Shown: positions 35,326 through 43,373, counted from the stretch's first letter. The stretch: 64,000 nt of DNA from Lachnospiraceae bacterium (GCA_902363835.1 CABJBM010000003.1:186001-250000), one strand, 5' to 3'. Notes: generated by a model not told the origin, from the letters alone. Numbers and translations are program-made.

Positions 35326-36120
35326 TTATGAGAGATATTTCATCACACCGGACTTTCTCTTGAGTAATAATTTTACATGCGTACTATCATGCAATTGAAT
35401 TCCAAAATCCTCATCTATCTTATTTGCTGTAAATGGGAGCACGTAATCCTCGAAATATATAATTTCGTATTTATCCGTCGGAACTTTGCTTAGCAATTTT
35501 TCCATAGTAATAGGAAAATAATTCTCTCTTACTTCGCGCTCCCAGTTTGAAACATATCGATATTTCATGAGGAAATGTACTAAATTTCTATTCTCAGTTA
35601 TACTTCCCCATATACTTTCGTAGTCTAATACTTGATTTGCATCTGCTTTTTGTATCACCTTTACCCAATCATTCACATCCGCCTTACGATTTACAGAAGA
35701 GCTAACACAAAAGTCTCGGATTGCGATGTATTGGAAGCCCGGATTAAATACACTATTCCAAAATTCACTAATGGCATACGGCATAGAGTATGAATAAACT
35801 TCGTGAATCACGCTAGATAAATTTAGGAGTGATTTATTAGCATTAACAATACTTAAAGCTTCATTAAAATCGCTAGTAAACAATCCACTCGTTTTATCCT
35901 TACCTTTTGCTAATTTAATCATTTCTTGACTAATGTCATATCCTATAAGACTTACGCCAGGTAGCCCTTTTGACATATGCTCAATTAACGTTCCGTCTGC
36001 GCAGCCAAAATCAACCAACTCTGTAATGTCATCAATCTTGTCCATAAAGAACAACTTGTCCTGAAAAGATTTCCCCATTCCTTCTATGTAAGTGTCATAA
36101 TTTTTAATAGATTCACCCAT
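35326..36120 (-). CDS. SAM-dependent methyltransferase
   Basis: The 264-residue protein has VDFGCADGTLIEHM (about residues 36-49), the glycine-rich SAM-binding motif I of class I methyltransferases, followed by GYDISQEMIKLAK (acidic loop binding SAM) and FTSDFNEAL. The C-terminal half carries FEDYVLPF. The substrate is not evident. It starts two bases after the sigma-DUF262 gene stop codon, so it belongs to that operon. Confidence 0.75.
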   Translation of the reverse strand: MGESIKNYDTYIEGMGKSFQDKLFFMDKIDDITELVDFGCADGTLIEHMSKGLPGVSLIGYDISQEMIKLAKGKDKTSGLFTSDFNEALSIVNANKSLLNLSSVIHEVYSYSMPYAISEFWNSVFNPGFQYIAIRDFCVSSSVNRKADVNDWVKVIQKADANQVLDYESIWGSITENRNLVHFLMKYRYVSNWEREVRENYFPITMEKLLSKVPTDKYEIIYFEDYVLPFTANKIDEDFGIQLHDSTHVKLLLKRKSGVMKYLS

Positions 36121-36121
36121 A

Positions 36122-38278
36122 TTACACCGCCCTCTTCTTTAGCAGCTGAGCAAAGCCATCTAAATCATCTCTCATATGTAAATAATTCTCTTTTTGATTC
36201 ACTATGTATGTACTATTTTTCTTTGCAAACTCCGCAAACCAGCTCTGCGCAATGTCATCACATTCATGATCACATGCATATCCCACAATACCAAGTAGCG
36301 AAGAGAGGTTGTCCAAGTTAATTAGCTTAGAGTCATAGTCTATATCCAATGTCCACTCATCAAGCATAGATAGATATAACTCTACATCTTCCTCTGTCTT
36401 TTCGGAGCCAGAATTTTCACGTACAAAATCTAACGTCTGAATCGCTGCCTTGCAAATATCATCGTTTGTACTACCTACACATGCTTTTACATAGTCTGAT
36501 TTTGAAAAGTTGTCCACATAATCGGCAGATGTGGTTTTAATCTCTTTCTTTGATACTTTTGCTTTTTCAATATGTAAATAATCATTCATCAAATGCTCTA
36601 AATGATTTATCTTGCTGACAACCACGGCTTTATCTTTAGTTGATTTTCCATTTAAGTTATCAAATGAAACGCCGTCGATCTCTTTGCTATGTAATGACTG
36701 ATTAAATTCAGCCATAAATTCGATGAACTTCTTGTCATCTAATCCGGTATCCATAAACCTGGCGTATAATCCAAAGTAAATAAAGGAATCCTTAGAATCA
36801 AACATATTGAAGACCTCTTCTGTTCCAACATTTGTGATTCTTCCAACCATATCCTCAAAATTGTCAAAACATTCAGTAGTGGCATTTTCTTTCATGTATT
36901 CGCATATATCCTCTTGCTTCTTTTTCCAATCATTTAAGAAGTTGACAGCCATTACGGATTCAACGACTACTCGATTCACAGTGCCATTATTTCCTTCTGA
37001 CACTTTATACCCACCAAGATCTTTGAAGAATGGCATACCAGATATACTCTTGACCATTGAAGCAAACTCCTCTCCAAGCCTAGTAATACCCTTCTGAGAA
37101 GCCGTCATAGGCTTTCCCTCATTGTATCGTGCGATGTGGTAAGCAATATCCTCACTAGAGCAGTTTAAATACTGTACGATTTCAAAGTTATACTCATTAA
37201 ACTTGTCCTGCAATTCCTCTGGTAAATCTGAGAACTTTTTCCCACGTATATCAAATTCTCTTCTTTCGCTGATAGGGAATCTTTTATCGTCAAGTTTTGG
37301 GCTTCCATCTTCGTTTTTAATTTGAGCCTGATACTCGATATTCCATCTTCTAATATTTTTTGAAATCTTATATCCGCCCTTAACGAATGAATGTGCATTT
37401 GTGCAGCGTTGCTTTCCATCTAAGTCCCATATAATAGCAAGTCCATTCATTATCTGTTCTGCAAATACAAGGGCAGGAATTGGATTCCCCTGTAAAATGT
37501 CAGAAATCAGATTCCCCTTCATGCCAGGACTCCATTGCTCTGATTCCCTCTGGAGTGGATGATCAAACCTGATAGTATAATTATCAATCTTTTTAATAAT
37601 GGCCGCGATACTAAGCCTATCAGGCTTGCTTTTTTCCAGTGTCTGTGTAAATGTTTGCCCCATTTTCTTCTCCTCAATTTTTGAACATGCCGTTCTATCT
37701 CTAAATAATATTTGCGTGTTACGAAAAGACTTTATTTGCCTACAATGATCTTCATATTGACCATCTGTTAAGTTTAGGTTGCATTTAATCTCCGAAATAG
37801 TAACATCATTCATCTTCATCTCAACTATTTGCCGTTGAACCGATGATAAACCATTGAGATATTTTTCTACTTTTTCATCGTTTGAAACACCAATTTTATC
37901 CAGTGTTTCTTTTTCAATGTCATAGTCAGATGCCAACAGGTCGCCAATAGTGGCATTTTCATCTACACCAATGGGCGCATCAATAGAAACTGATAACCTG
38001 TCCGCCTTACGTTTTTCTCTATTAAGTCCGGTCATCTCCGTTTTGAATTTTCTAGCTAGGCAACCCTTTAAATAAACTTCAAACAGAATCCCCTTTGATT
38101 CATCAAAAGTTTCTGTTGCCTTCCATAATTCTTCATTGGCTTTACTGTAAAAATCATCATGATCTTTTTCTGAAATTCCGCCAAACTTTATGAATAACGG
38201 ATATGATATTTTTCTGAGTTTAGCCATGTTGTTTGATGCATACTCGTCCAATAATTGCTGTTTTTGCATAGAATCCAT
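36122..38278 (-). CDS. Sigma-factor/DUF262 fusion protein
   Basis: The 718-residue protein joins two modules. Residues 30-100 resemble sigma-70 region 2 (DDFYSKANEELWKATETFDESKGILFEVYLKG), and residues 136-186 resemble region 4 (GLSSVQRQIVEMKMNDVTISEIKCNLNL), an extracytoplasmic-type sigma arrangement. Residues 210-560 form a DUF262 domain with FDHPLQRESEQWS near 238 and DGKQR at about 287-291, the ParB-like nucleotide-binding signature of GmrS-type proteins. A C-terminal helical region follows. DUF262 proteins serve in phage defence and restriction; the sigma fusion suggests control of transcription by the nucleotide-dependent domain. It lies behind a LexA-box promoter. Confidence 0.75.
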   Translation of the reverse strand: MDSMQKQQLLDEYASNNMAKLRKISYPLFIKFGGISEKDHDDFYSKANEELWKATETFDESKGILFEVYLKGCLARKFKTEMTGLNREKRKADRLSVSIDAPIGVDENATIGDLLASDYDIEKETLDKIGVSNDEKVEKYLNGLSSVQRQIVEMKMNDVTISEIKCNLNLTDGQYEDHCRQIKSFRNTQILFRDRTACSKIEEKKMGQTFTQTLEKSKPDRLSIAAIIKKIDNYTIRFDHPLQRESEQWSPGMKGNLISDILQGNPIPALVFAEQIMNGLAIIWDLDGKQRCTNAHSFVKGGYKISKNIRRWNIEYQAQIKNEDGSPKLDDKRFPISERREFDIRGKKFSDLPEELQDKFNEYNFEIVQYLNCSSEDIAYHIARYNEGKPMTASQKGITRLGEEFASMVKSISGMPFFKDLGGYKVSEGNNGTVNRVVVESVMAVNFLNDWKKKQEDICEYMKENATTECFDNFEDMVGRITNVGTEEVFNMFDSKDSFIYFGLYARFMDTGLDDKKFIEFMAEFNQSLHSKEIDGVSFDNLNGKSTKDKAVVVSKINHLEHLMNDYLHIEKAKVSKKEIKTTSADYVDNFSKSDYVKACVGSTNDDICKAAIQTLDFVRENSGSEKTEEDVELYLSMLDEWTLDIDYDSKLINLDNLSSLLGIVGYACDHECDDIAQSWFAEFAKKNSTYIVNQKENYLHMRDDLDGFAQLLKKRAV

Positions 38279-38321
38279 TTTGCCACCGCCTTATTTATAC
38301 TAATGAGTCAACAGTGTTAAA

Positions 38322-38391
38322 CAACCGATGTGCGACTTGAACACACCCCAAGATAATCAAAATACCCTGTGCTACCTTACACCAATCAGTT
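38322..38391 (-). tRNA. tRNA-Gln (anticodon TTG)
   Basis: The minus-strand sequence folds as a complete tRNA: acceptor AACTGAT/ATCGGTT (one G-T pair), short D-arm GTG/CAC with GG in the loop, anticodon arm GGGTA-TTTTGAT-TATCT with anticodon TTG and U33/A37 in place, and T-arm GTGTG-TTCAAGT-CGCAC. The discriminator base is G, and CCA is not encoded. The reduced D-stem and G-T pairs suggest a divergent phage tRNA. It lies in the leader of the sigma-DUF262 gene and might supply Gln (CAA) decoding. Confidence 0.75.
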
Positions 38392-38455
38392 ACAATATTT
38401 AATTCTCCATTCATTTATGGGAGACTATAGCAGAAACGCCGATACATGAAATTGC

Positions 38456-38484
38456 TTGACTAATAAAAAGAAATTATGTAAAAT
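38456..38484 (+). promoter_or_regulatory. Promoter for small RNA B
   Basis: TTGACT (38456-38461) and TAAAAT (38479-38484) are 17 bases apart on the plus strand, directly upstream of a structured non-coding stretch with a terminator. Confidence 0.7.
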
Positions 38485-38490
38485 ACAATC

Positions 38491-38617
38491 AAGCATAGTA
38501 ATCTGCTATGTTTCATAAGTCCGGCCGTTTCTGGCTTTGATTTATGTTATGTGTAGAATCACAGTCTGTTTGCGGAGGTGCGCCAACACCGATGAAGCTA
38601 AACAGACTGTGATTTTT
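38491..38617 (+). ncRNA. Small RNA B, nested-hairpin 3' domain
   Basis: From its promoter the RNA holds two small hairpins (CATAG/CTATG; CCGG/CTGG) and then a perfect 15-bp stem (AATCACAGTCTGTTT 38557-38571 with AAACAGACTGTGATT 38600-38614) ending in T5. In the loop, GGTG-CGCCAA-CACC forms a four-base hairpin preceded by GA and followed by CG, as in small RNA A. The outer stems of A and B have no sequence in common but are both perfectly paired. It is antisense to the leader of the sigma-DUF262 operon. Confidence 0.65.
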
Positions 38618-38647
38618 ATTTAATCAATAGCACCGTGACTGGTTATG

Positions 38648-38698
38648 ATTATAAATCGAACATACGTTCTTTGTCAAGGTCTTTCGAATATATGTTCG
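38648..38698 (-). promoter_or_regulatory. SOS-type promoter with two LexA boxes
   Basis: On the minus strand TTGACA and TATAAT are 18 bases apart (38677-38648). Between them lies CGAACATACGTTCT (38657-38670), matching the Gram-positive LexA consensus CGAACRNRYGTTYC at 13 of 14 positions. A second site, CGAATATATGTTCG (38685-38698), lies just upstream of the -35 with two mismatches. This promoter reads into tRNA-Gln, the sigma-DUF262 fusion and the methyltransferase, so the operon should respond to DNA damage. Confidence 0.7.
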
Positions 38699-38710
38699 AT
38701 TATTGTCGTT

Positions 38711-38992
38711 TTATTCCCTTAACAATATAGTACTTAATTTACCTCGCGGAATTATATTCCTTATATCTGGTTGCTTTTCAGTAAACACCCTCAATTGATT
38801 CACAAAATCATCATACACTCTTGCAATCGTTTCGGCTTCCATAATTATGTTTTCGCATTCATGTTTGCCTTTCTTTACAAACTCAGGAATCTCATCGCTT
38901 TCCAGGTCTTGAACTGCAACAAGAACTGTTTTAGATTTGTTGCCACGATTATATTTAAGTGCTTCTTCGATAGTCATTTCGATATATTGCAT
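38711..38992 (-). CDS. Possible MazE-like antitoxin partner
   Basis: The 93-residue protein starts at an ATG behind GGAGAGGTGG, one base after the stop codon of the MazF-like gene. It is helical and acidic (MTIEEALKYN...KKGKHECENIIMEAETIARVYDDFVNQLRVF). Its small size and coupling to MazF suggest the antitoxin, although the gene order toxin-first is the reverse of the usual one and I do not see a classic AbrB DNA-binding fold. Confidence 0.5.
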   Translation of the reverse strand: MQYIEMTIEEALKYNRGNKSKTVLVAVQDLESDEIPEFVKKGKHECENIIMEAETIARVYDDFVNQLRVFTEKQPDIRNIIPRGKLSTILLRE

Positions 38993-38993
38993 A

Positions 38994-39356
38994 TTAGGCC
39001 ACCTCTCCGAAATTAGCGTCATATACACGCCTTATTTCTTTTTTCTCTTTTACATCGGAAATATAACCGAGGTATTTAATGATTCTCTTTTCTGATATTT
39101 GTCTCATGCATTCTCCTAACACCATTGAATCCTCAACCAGCCCCTTTTCGTTTCCTTTCTCAATGAGAGTATGCGTTGGCTGATTGAGATTCTTAACTTG
39201 ACTTGTTAACGGCATTACAATGGTTGTACTGCTATAGAAATTTCCCACGTCATTTTGTATAATTACTGCCGGTCTTATACCGCCCTGCTCTGAGTCAATT
39301 ACATTTAATCCGAAATCTACAAGTACAATATCATATCTTTTTAAATCCTGTGTCAT
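38994..39356 (-). CDS. MazF/PemK-family toxin
   Basis: The 120-residue protein has the MazF/PemK features KRYDIVLVDFGLN, GGIRPAVIIQND (GxRPxvVvs-type) and TIVMPLTSQVK, followed by GECMRQISEKRI, the SH3-like endoribonuclease pattern. Such toxins cut mRNA at short sites. The preferred start follows AAAGGAGG; an upstream TTG/ATG would add 18 residues of low quality. Located upstream of its likely antitoxin and divergent from a repressor gene. Confidence 0.75.
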   Translation of the reverse strand: MTQDLKRYDIVLVDFGLNVIDSEQGGIRPAVIIQNDVGNFYSSTTIVMPLTSQVKNLNQPTHTLIEKGNEKGLVEDSMVLGECMRQISEKRIIKYLGYISDVKEKKEIRRVYDANFGEVA

Positions 39357-39408
39357 AATTTTACGCATCCTCCTTTCTTCAACACTTGCCAATCTCTTTA
39401 TACTCAAC

Positions 39409-39437
39409 ATTATATACTACGCTTTATATAAAGTCAA
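39409..39437 (-). promoter_or_regulatory. MazF promoter with palindromic operator
   Basis: Minus strand TTGACT (39437-39432) and TATAAT (39414-39409) with 17-base spacing. The 12-base perfect palindrome CTTTATATAAAG (39422-39433) lies in the spacer, and a near copy (CTATATATAAAG) lies about 60 bases away, before the divergent repressor gene. It fits operator sites for the MazE-like protein or the adjacent HTH repressor. Confidence 0.6.
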
Positions 39438-39514
39438 GTATATATAGCAAATATATTTTATATTTATATTTCTTTCTATATATGCTATACTATATATAAA
39501 GTGAGGTGTATATA

Positions 39515-39781
39515 ATGCGATTAAATATCAAAGACAAGCTAGCCGAAAAGAAAATTACCAGGTACGAACTTGCCAAACGCATCGGTGTCTCATATCCAAC
39601 AATTACCGCTATTTTCAATGGAGATTCCACAAGCATTAAATTAGAGATATTAGAGGCATTGTGCAAAGAGTTAGAATGTACCCCAAACGACTTAATCGTT
39701 TCTGATGATCCCACAGTCAGTCGGTTACTCTTATATGTAGATAAGATGCAACAAGATGCAAAGAAAGACGATAGAAATTAA
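39515..39781 (+). CDS. Cro/CI-type HTH regulator
   Basis: The 88-residue protein has an XRE helix-turn-helix (DKLAEKKITRYELAKRIGVSYPTITAIFNGDST, about residues 7-40) and a short Lys/Asp tail. ATG follows GTGAGGTG. It is one of the few plus-strand genes and is divergent from MazF, from which it is separated by operator-like palindromes. Probably a repressor of that promoter and perhaps of itself. Confidence 0.75.
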   Translation: MRLNIKDKLAEKKITRYELAKRIGVSYPTITAIFNGDSTSIKLEILEALCKELECTPNDLIVSDDPTVSRLLLYVDKMQQDAKKDDRN

Positions 39782-39794
39782 ATCTATCGTCTTT
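39764..39794 (+). terminator. Terminator after the HTH gene
   Basis: AAAGACGATAGA/TCTATCGTCTTT (39764-39775 with 39783-39794) forms a 12-bp perfect stem overlapping the stop codon of the HTH gene. The T-rich CTTTCTCTTC follows. Likely bidirectional. Confidence 0.6.
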
Positions 39795-39858
39795 CTCTTC
39801 TATTGATGAAACAGTTCTATTATTTTGTCTTTTTACGGCCGGCCCAACAAGGACTCAA

Positions 39859-40215
39859 TTATATCTTTTTTCTCCACATTGCATATGATAAATTAAAATC
39901 GGCTTTTTTATTCTCTTCATATAATTTCAAAACTCCTGGTAAAGCTTTTTCTATATACTCATCTTTAATATTTAAGGTAGCCATGATCTTATCTATATTT
40001 TGAATTTTTACAAGTTCACTTATGTATTTCTCACGAGTAAACCATTTTAATTTATGATGAGCGTAGAGCGTCGACAAGCTTGACTGATGTATTCCGCAAT
40101 TATTTATAGTTTCCCATAGCGATTTGACACTCTTTTAATTATCAAGATATTCAATCCACTGCTGTGTATAGTTTCTATTAAAATATACAATAATATCTTC
40201 TTCACTAGTAGACAT
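39859..40215 (-). pseudogene. Small gene interrupted by one stop codon
   Basis: An ATG behind AGGAGAG opens MSTSEEDIIVYFNRNYTQQWIEYLDN, then a TAA, after which the same frame continues without break through KSVKSLWETINNCG...LSTLYAHHKLKWF to 39859. The 118-codon frame is therefore interrupted only by one TAA at codon 27. Either a nonsense mutation or sequence error. The C-terminal part looks helical and basic; function unknown. Confidence 0.6.
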
Positions 40216-40242
40216 TTCTCTTCTCTCCTAATCTATTTTTAA

Positions 40243-41445
40243 TCAATCTTTCATATTTGTTTTCTTTTTTGCTGCTTTATAACTATTACGATATTCATCA
40301 CGCAGTAGAGCATATGAGATTAAATTTTCTATAAGTGTGACAATTTCTTGGTCGTCCAAATGCCAAAGCCTATCATGTTCAAGCTTTCCGAGAAAAAATC
40401 TTTTCCCATCTACAATTTGTGGATATCTTGCGTAGACGAGTTTTCGAAGCTCGCTAACTTTACCACTCCCTAAATTACCAATTCCGATACGACCATGATG
40501 ATAGAAGTAACATGAGTTACCGATTACCGTTAAGTTATCATCTAGAATAAGTTGCAAAGAATGATGTGTATCTTTTTCATTGTCAATTGCAACATTAAGT
40601 GATGTCTTTTGAATCTCTTGTTTCGCTTCTGTAACATATGTAGATATGTTTATAGAAACAAATTCTGTACTTCCATTTACATCAATTAAAAATGAACGAT
40701 ATGGCCCTGAAAATATTCCTCCGCCGGCATTGCCATAAGATAAAAATCTTAAGCCATAATCTTCAAGCAAATTAAAAAGCTTATATTTATTCTTTGGGAA
40801 TTTATAGCTTACATCCAGCAAGCATTCCCAAAGGTTCATTATGGGGATTGCTTTAGATAAGGTAGTATTCGTCCCAATTTCATAGTCTTGATAATCACAT
40901 AAGTTTTTCTCCAAGTCCTCAAATGGAATTCTAATTGGTGTTTCATCCTCTTCAATTTTAGAATAAATCCCTTTAATCATATCTTGATAATTCGGAAGTG
41001 CTTTTATATCAATATACTGATTCGATTCTGAGTCGAATTTACAACAAATAGTGTCTTCTCCATCTGTTAGCATAGCATATTCACATTCTAGAAAATCCGC
41101 ATAATCTAAAACTTGATTTACTGCTTTTTCTCCTAGTAAAACACCTTTGGCTTTACATTCCACCACGGCTATTGGCGACGAAGTATTATCTATATCATTA
41201 AGTTTATGGATAACAATATCAGCTCGTCTTTTAGAGTTAGCTACATAGTGAGAAATGTGTTCTTCTACTGTAATCATGCTGCGTGGCGTCTGTAGCTCGT
41301 CAATTAGATATGAAATAGTCTTTTGTCTTATAGTTTCTTCTGGCGTGATAAATATTAACTTTTCTCTAATAGAATCCAAATAGCATTCTTTACCACAACG
41401 TTTATATATCTTCGGTAGGGGTTGATTCTCCAAATTTATTTTCAT
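40243..41445 (-). CDS. Restriction-type PD-(D/E)XK nuclease (HSDR_N-like)
   Basis: The product (399-400 aa) has RRADIVIHK (Asp about 76) and PIAVVECKAKG (Glu 96, Lys 98), the PD-(D/E)XK nuclease core of type I restriction HsdR N-terminal regions, with a preceding YLIDEL and a QVLDYADFL helix. No helicase domain follows. A C-terminal domain rich in beta strands may bind a partner or nucleic acid. It may be a stand-alone anti-phage or anti-plasmid nuclease. ATG follows TAGAGGTGAG. Confidence 0.7.
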   Translation of the reverse strand: MKINLENQPLPKIYKRCGKECYLDSIREKLIFITPEETIRQKTISYLIDELQTPRSMITVEEHISHYVANSKRRADIVIHKLNDIDNTSSPIAVVECKAKGVLLGEKAVNQVLDYADFLECEYAMLTDGEDTICCKFDSESNQYIDIKALPNYQDMIKGIYSKIEEDETPIRIPFEDLEKNLCDYQDYEIGTNTTLSKAIPIMNLWECLLDVSYKFPKNKYKLFNLLEDYGLRFLSYGNAGGGIFSGPYRSFLIDVNGSTEFVSINISTYVTEAKQEIQKTSLNVAIDNEKDTHHSLQLILDDNLTVIGNSCYFYHHGRIGIGNLGSGKVSELRKLVYARYPQIVDGKRFFLGKLEHDRLWHLDDQEIVTLIENLISYALLRDEYRNSYKAAKKKTNMKD

Positions 41446-41560
41446 AATCTCACCTCTAAAAGCCATGGCAATTTTTATCTTTATAGTTTATGCAAGCAAT
41501 CTAATAATCAGACGATAGAATTATTTACTTGCACTGAATATATAGAACTATTCTACCACA

Positions 41561-42364
41561 TTATTTATCGTATATAAACGACATTCTCTGCTTTCCAGCC
41601 TCAATATTTTTCTTCTCTAAACAGGCGTATCTTTCTGTGATACGTAAATCACTATGGCCAAGCTGACTTGATACTTCTAATAATGCCTGGCTTTTATCTG
41701 GGGCGTTCTTAATATACTGGTGAGCCATGGTTTTTCTTAGTCCGTGAGTTCCGATTTTTTGCTTAATCCCAGCTTCCTTTCTCGTATCCTCCACTATCTT
41801 CCACCATCTCTTTGAACCGAGATAACTACTCTTTTGGCTTTTGAATATATAATCATCAAGTTCTTGTTTAGCATCGTAGCTATTGAGCCAGATAAGCCAC
41901 TCAGATAGCGCAATTTCAAAATCGTCGTTCCATGATAATTCAATGTGCTTTGCTTTGGTTATATTTCCATCTTCATCTCTCTTATTTGTTTTTTCTGGCA
42001 CGTAATCAGCCGATGTTTTATAATCCCAGTTCCTATCAAAGATATCTGACCACTTTAGTGAGCAAAAATCCCCCCCTCGTAAACCGACATTGATAGCGCA
42101 AACAAGCATTGTAAGGTTACGCCTTGCAATCATCTCCTTGGCCAAAGAGGTAGCGTTTTCAATTCTGTCTTGGAATATATTATATATTGCAATGATTTCA
42201 TCACGTTCGTATAAACACTCCATTTTTGTAGATTCTCTTGTACCTACCTTTTGCTTAGAACCATAACGCAGGTCTGGCGTTCCATCCGCTTTAATATGAG
42301 GATACTGGATCACGTCTGCACTCTTATTTTCCATTATACTACGGCTTTCCTGTGTAGCTGACAT
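41561..42364 (-). CDS. Tyrosine recombinase (integrase)
   Basis: The 267-residue protein has the tyrosine recombinase catalytic pattern: R96 in GLRGGDF, H207-R210 in THGLRK, H237 in LGHSDL and Y246 in ITERYACLE. It is short, with only a small N-terminal region, compared with about 350-400 residues for full phage integrases. It may catalyse site-specific resolution or integration. I could not recognise attachment sites nearby. Confidence 0.8.
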   Translation of the reverse strand: MSATQESRSIMENKSADVIQYPHIKADGTPDLRYGSKQKVGTRESTKMECLYERDEIIAIYNIFQDRIENATSLAKEMIARRNLTMLVCAINVGLRGGDFCSLKWSDIFDRNWDYKTSADYVPEKTNKRDEDGNITKAKHIELSWNDDFEIALSEWLIWLNSYDAKQELDDYIFKSQKSSYLGSKRWWKIVEDTRKEAGIKQKIGTHGLRKTMAHQYIKNAPDKSQALLEVSSQLGHSDLRITERYACLEKKNIEAGKQRMSFIYDK

Positions 42365-42404
42365 ATTGACTACCTCCTATAATTCATTGCCTTATAAGCA
42401 CTAT

Positions 42405-42435
42405 AAAAGGCACTGGATTATCATTCTCCAATGCC
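42405..42435 (-). terminator. Intrinsic terminator
   Basis: Minus strand: GGCATTGGA/TCCAGTGCC (one T-G pair, nine base pairs) with a ten-base loop, followed by TTTT. It separates the small-gene operon to the right from the recombinase gene. Confidence 0.75.
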
Positions 42436-42463
42436 CTATGTAGTACTTACAAATTAATTCTAA

Positions 42464-42757
42464 TTAATATTTGTACAGTTCTAATCTTTCTTTGCACTTA
42501 ATTATTTCTTCTTCACTGAATAATGGCTGATATTTCGACATGACCACATAATATTCAACAGTCAGATTTAATTTGCAGATTGCAGCCAATTTTAGAAATG
42601 TATCGGTTGGTTCATTCATAATCAGCCTTTTAACTACTTCAACAGAATCACCATCAGTCAACATTTGTATGAACCTCGATGGATTATGGCTGGCATTTTT
42701 TATTTCTATACAAAGCCGTCTCATATCTTCAGTAAACTGCTTTTTTAGTTCCTCCAT
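42464..42757 (-). CDS. Small helical protein
   Basis: The 97-residue protein (MEELKKQFTEDMRRLCIEIKNASHNPSRFIQMLTDGD...) has a helical pattern typical of a small family found in Lachnospiraceae elements, with a closing LFSEEEIIKCKERLELY. I know no function. ATG behind AAGGGAGG; an earlier ATG is less well placed. Confidence 0.6.
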   Translation of the reverse strand: MEELKKQFTEDMRRLCIEIKNASHNPSRFIQMLTDGDSVEVVKRLIMNEPTDTFLKLAAICKLNLTVEYYVVMSKYQPLFSEEEIIKCKERLELYKY

Positions 42758-42786
42758 CAAATCCCCCTCCCTTTGAAAACCTAGTT

Positions 42787-43131
42787 TCATTCATGTAATA
42801 TTGAATCCAACTCATCAATAATCTGCTCGTAGATTAAATATGCTCCATTTGAATCATAGGTATCTTTTGATTTCTGTTCATATTGCTTTATTAATTCTTC
42901 TATCTGCCGACGATACCATACAGGATTATCCCTATTCATCTTCTTAATGAATTTCTCGTCACACAATATTTTTTCGTAGTTACCTTTAACTATCATTTTT
43001 AAAGATCTTATCGTCTTATTTGCATCAGTCTCATTAAGTGATTTTGCAGAAAACATATTCCCATTAAAAACTGGGGTACTACCGATCCAGTTCACAAAAT
43101 ACCTCTCATTACTATCTTTAATTATGTACAT
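42787..43131 (-). CDS. Hypothetical protein
   Basis: The 114-residue protein begins MYIIKDSNERYFVNWIGSTP and turns helical (RRQIEELIKQYEQKSKDTY). It precedes 42464-42757 in the operon. No recognised domain. Confidence 0.5.
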   Translation of the reverse strand: MYIIKDSNERYFVNWIGSTPVFNGNMFSAKSLNETDANKTIRSLKMIVKGNYEKILCDEKFIKKMNRDNPVWYRRQIEELIKQYEQKSKDTYDSNGAYLIYEQIIDELDSILHE

Positions 43132-43163
43132 ATTATGCCCCTTCTACATATAAATCTTAGAAT

Positions 43164-43352
43164 TCAATACCATCCATGTTTACTAAATTCACCATTTGAA
43201 TATGCATCAATGTAAGCATTCATCTGTTCTTTAGTCATATCTCTTACAAAATTAACCGTTCTTAGAAACTGTTCAAAACTCATCTTATTTGCTCTAAGAT
43301 GATCGTGTAGTGGTTTCATTTCTTCTTCGTGTTTATCATATATTAAAGCCAT
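43164..43352 (-). CDS. Small helical protein
   Basis: The 62-residue protein is amphipathic and charged (HEEEMKPLHDHLRANKMSFEQFLRTVNFVRDM). An AAGGAG site precedes its ATG. Function unknown. Confidence 0.5.
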   Translation of the reverse strand: MALIYDKHEEEMKPLHDHLRANKMSFEQFLRTVNFVRDMTKEQMNAYIDAYSNGEFSKHGWY

Positions 43353-43373
43353 TTTTTATTTTCTCCTTTTAAT

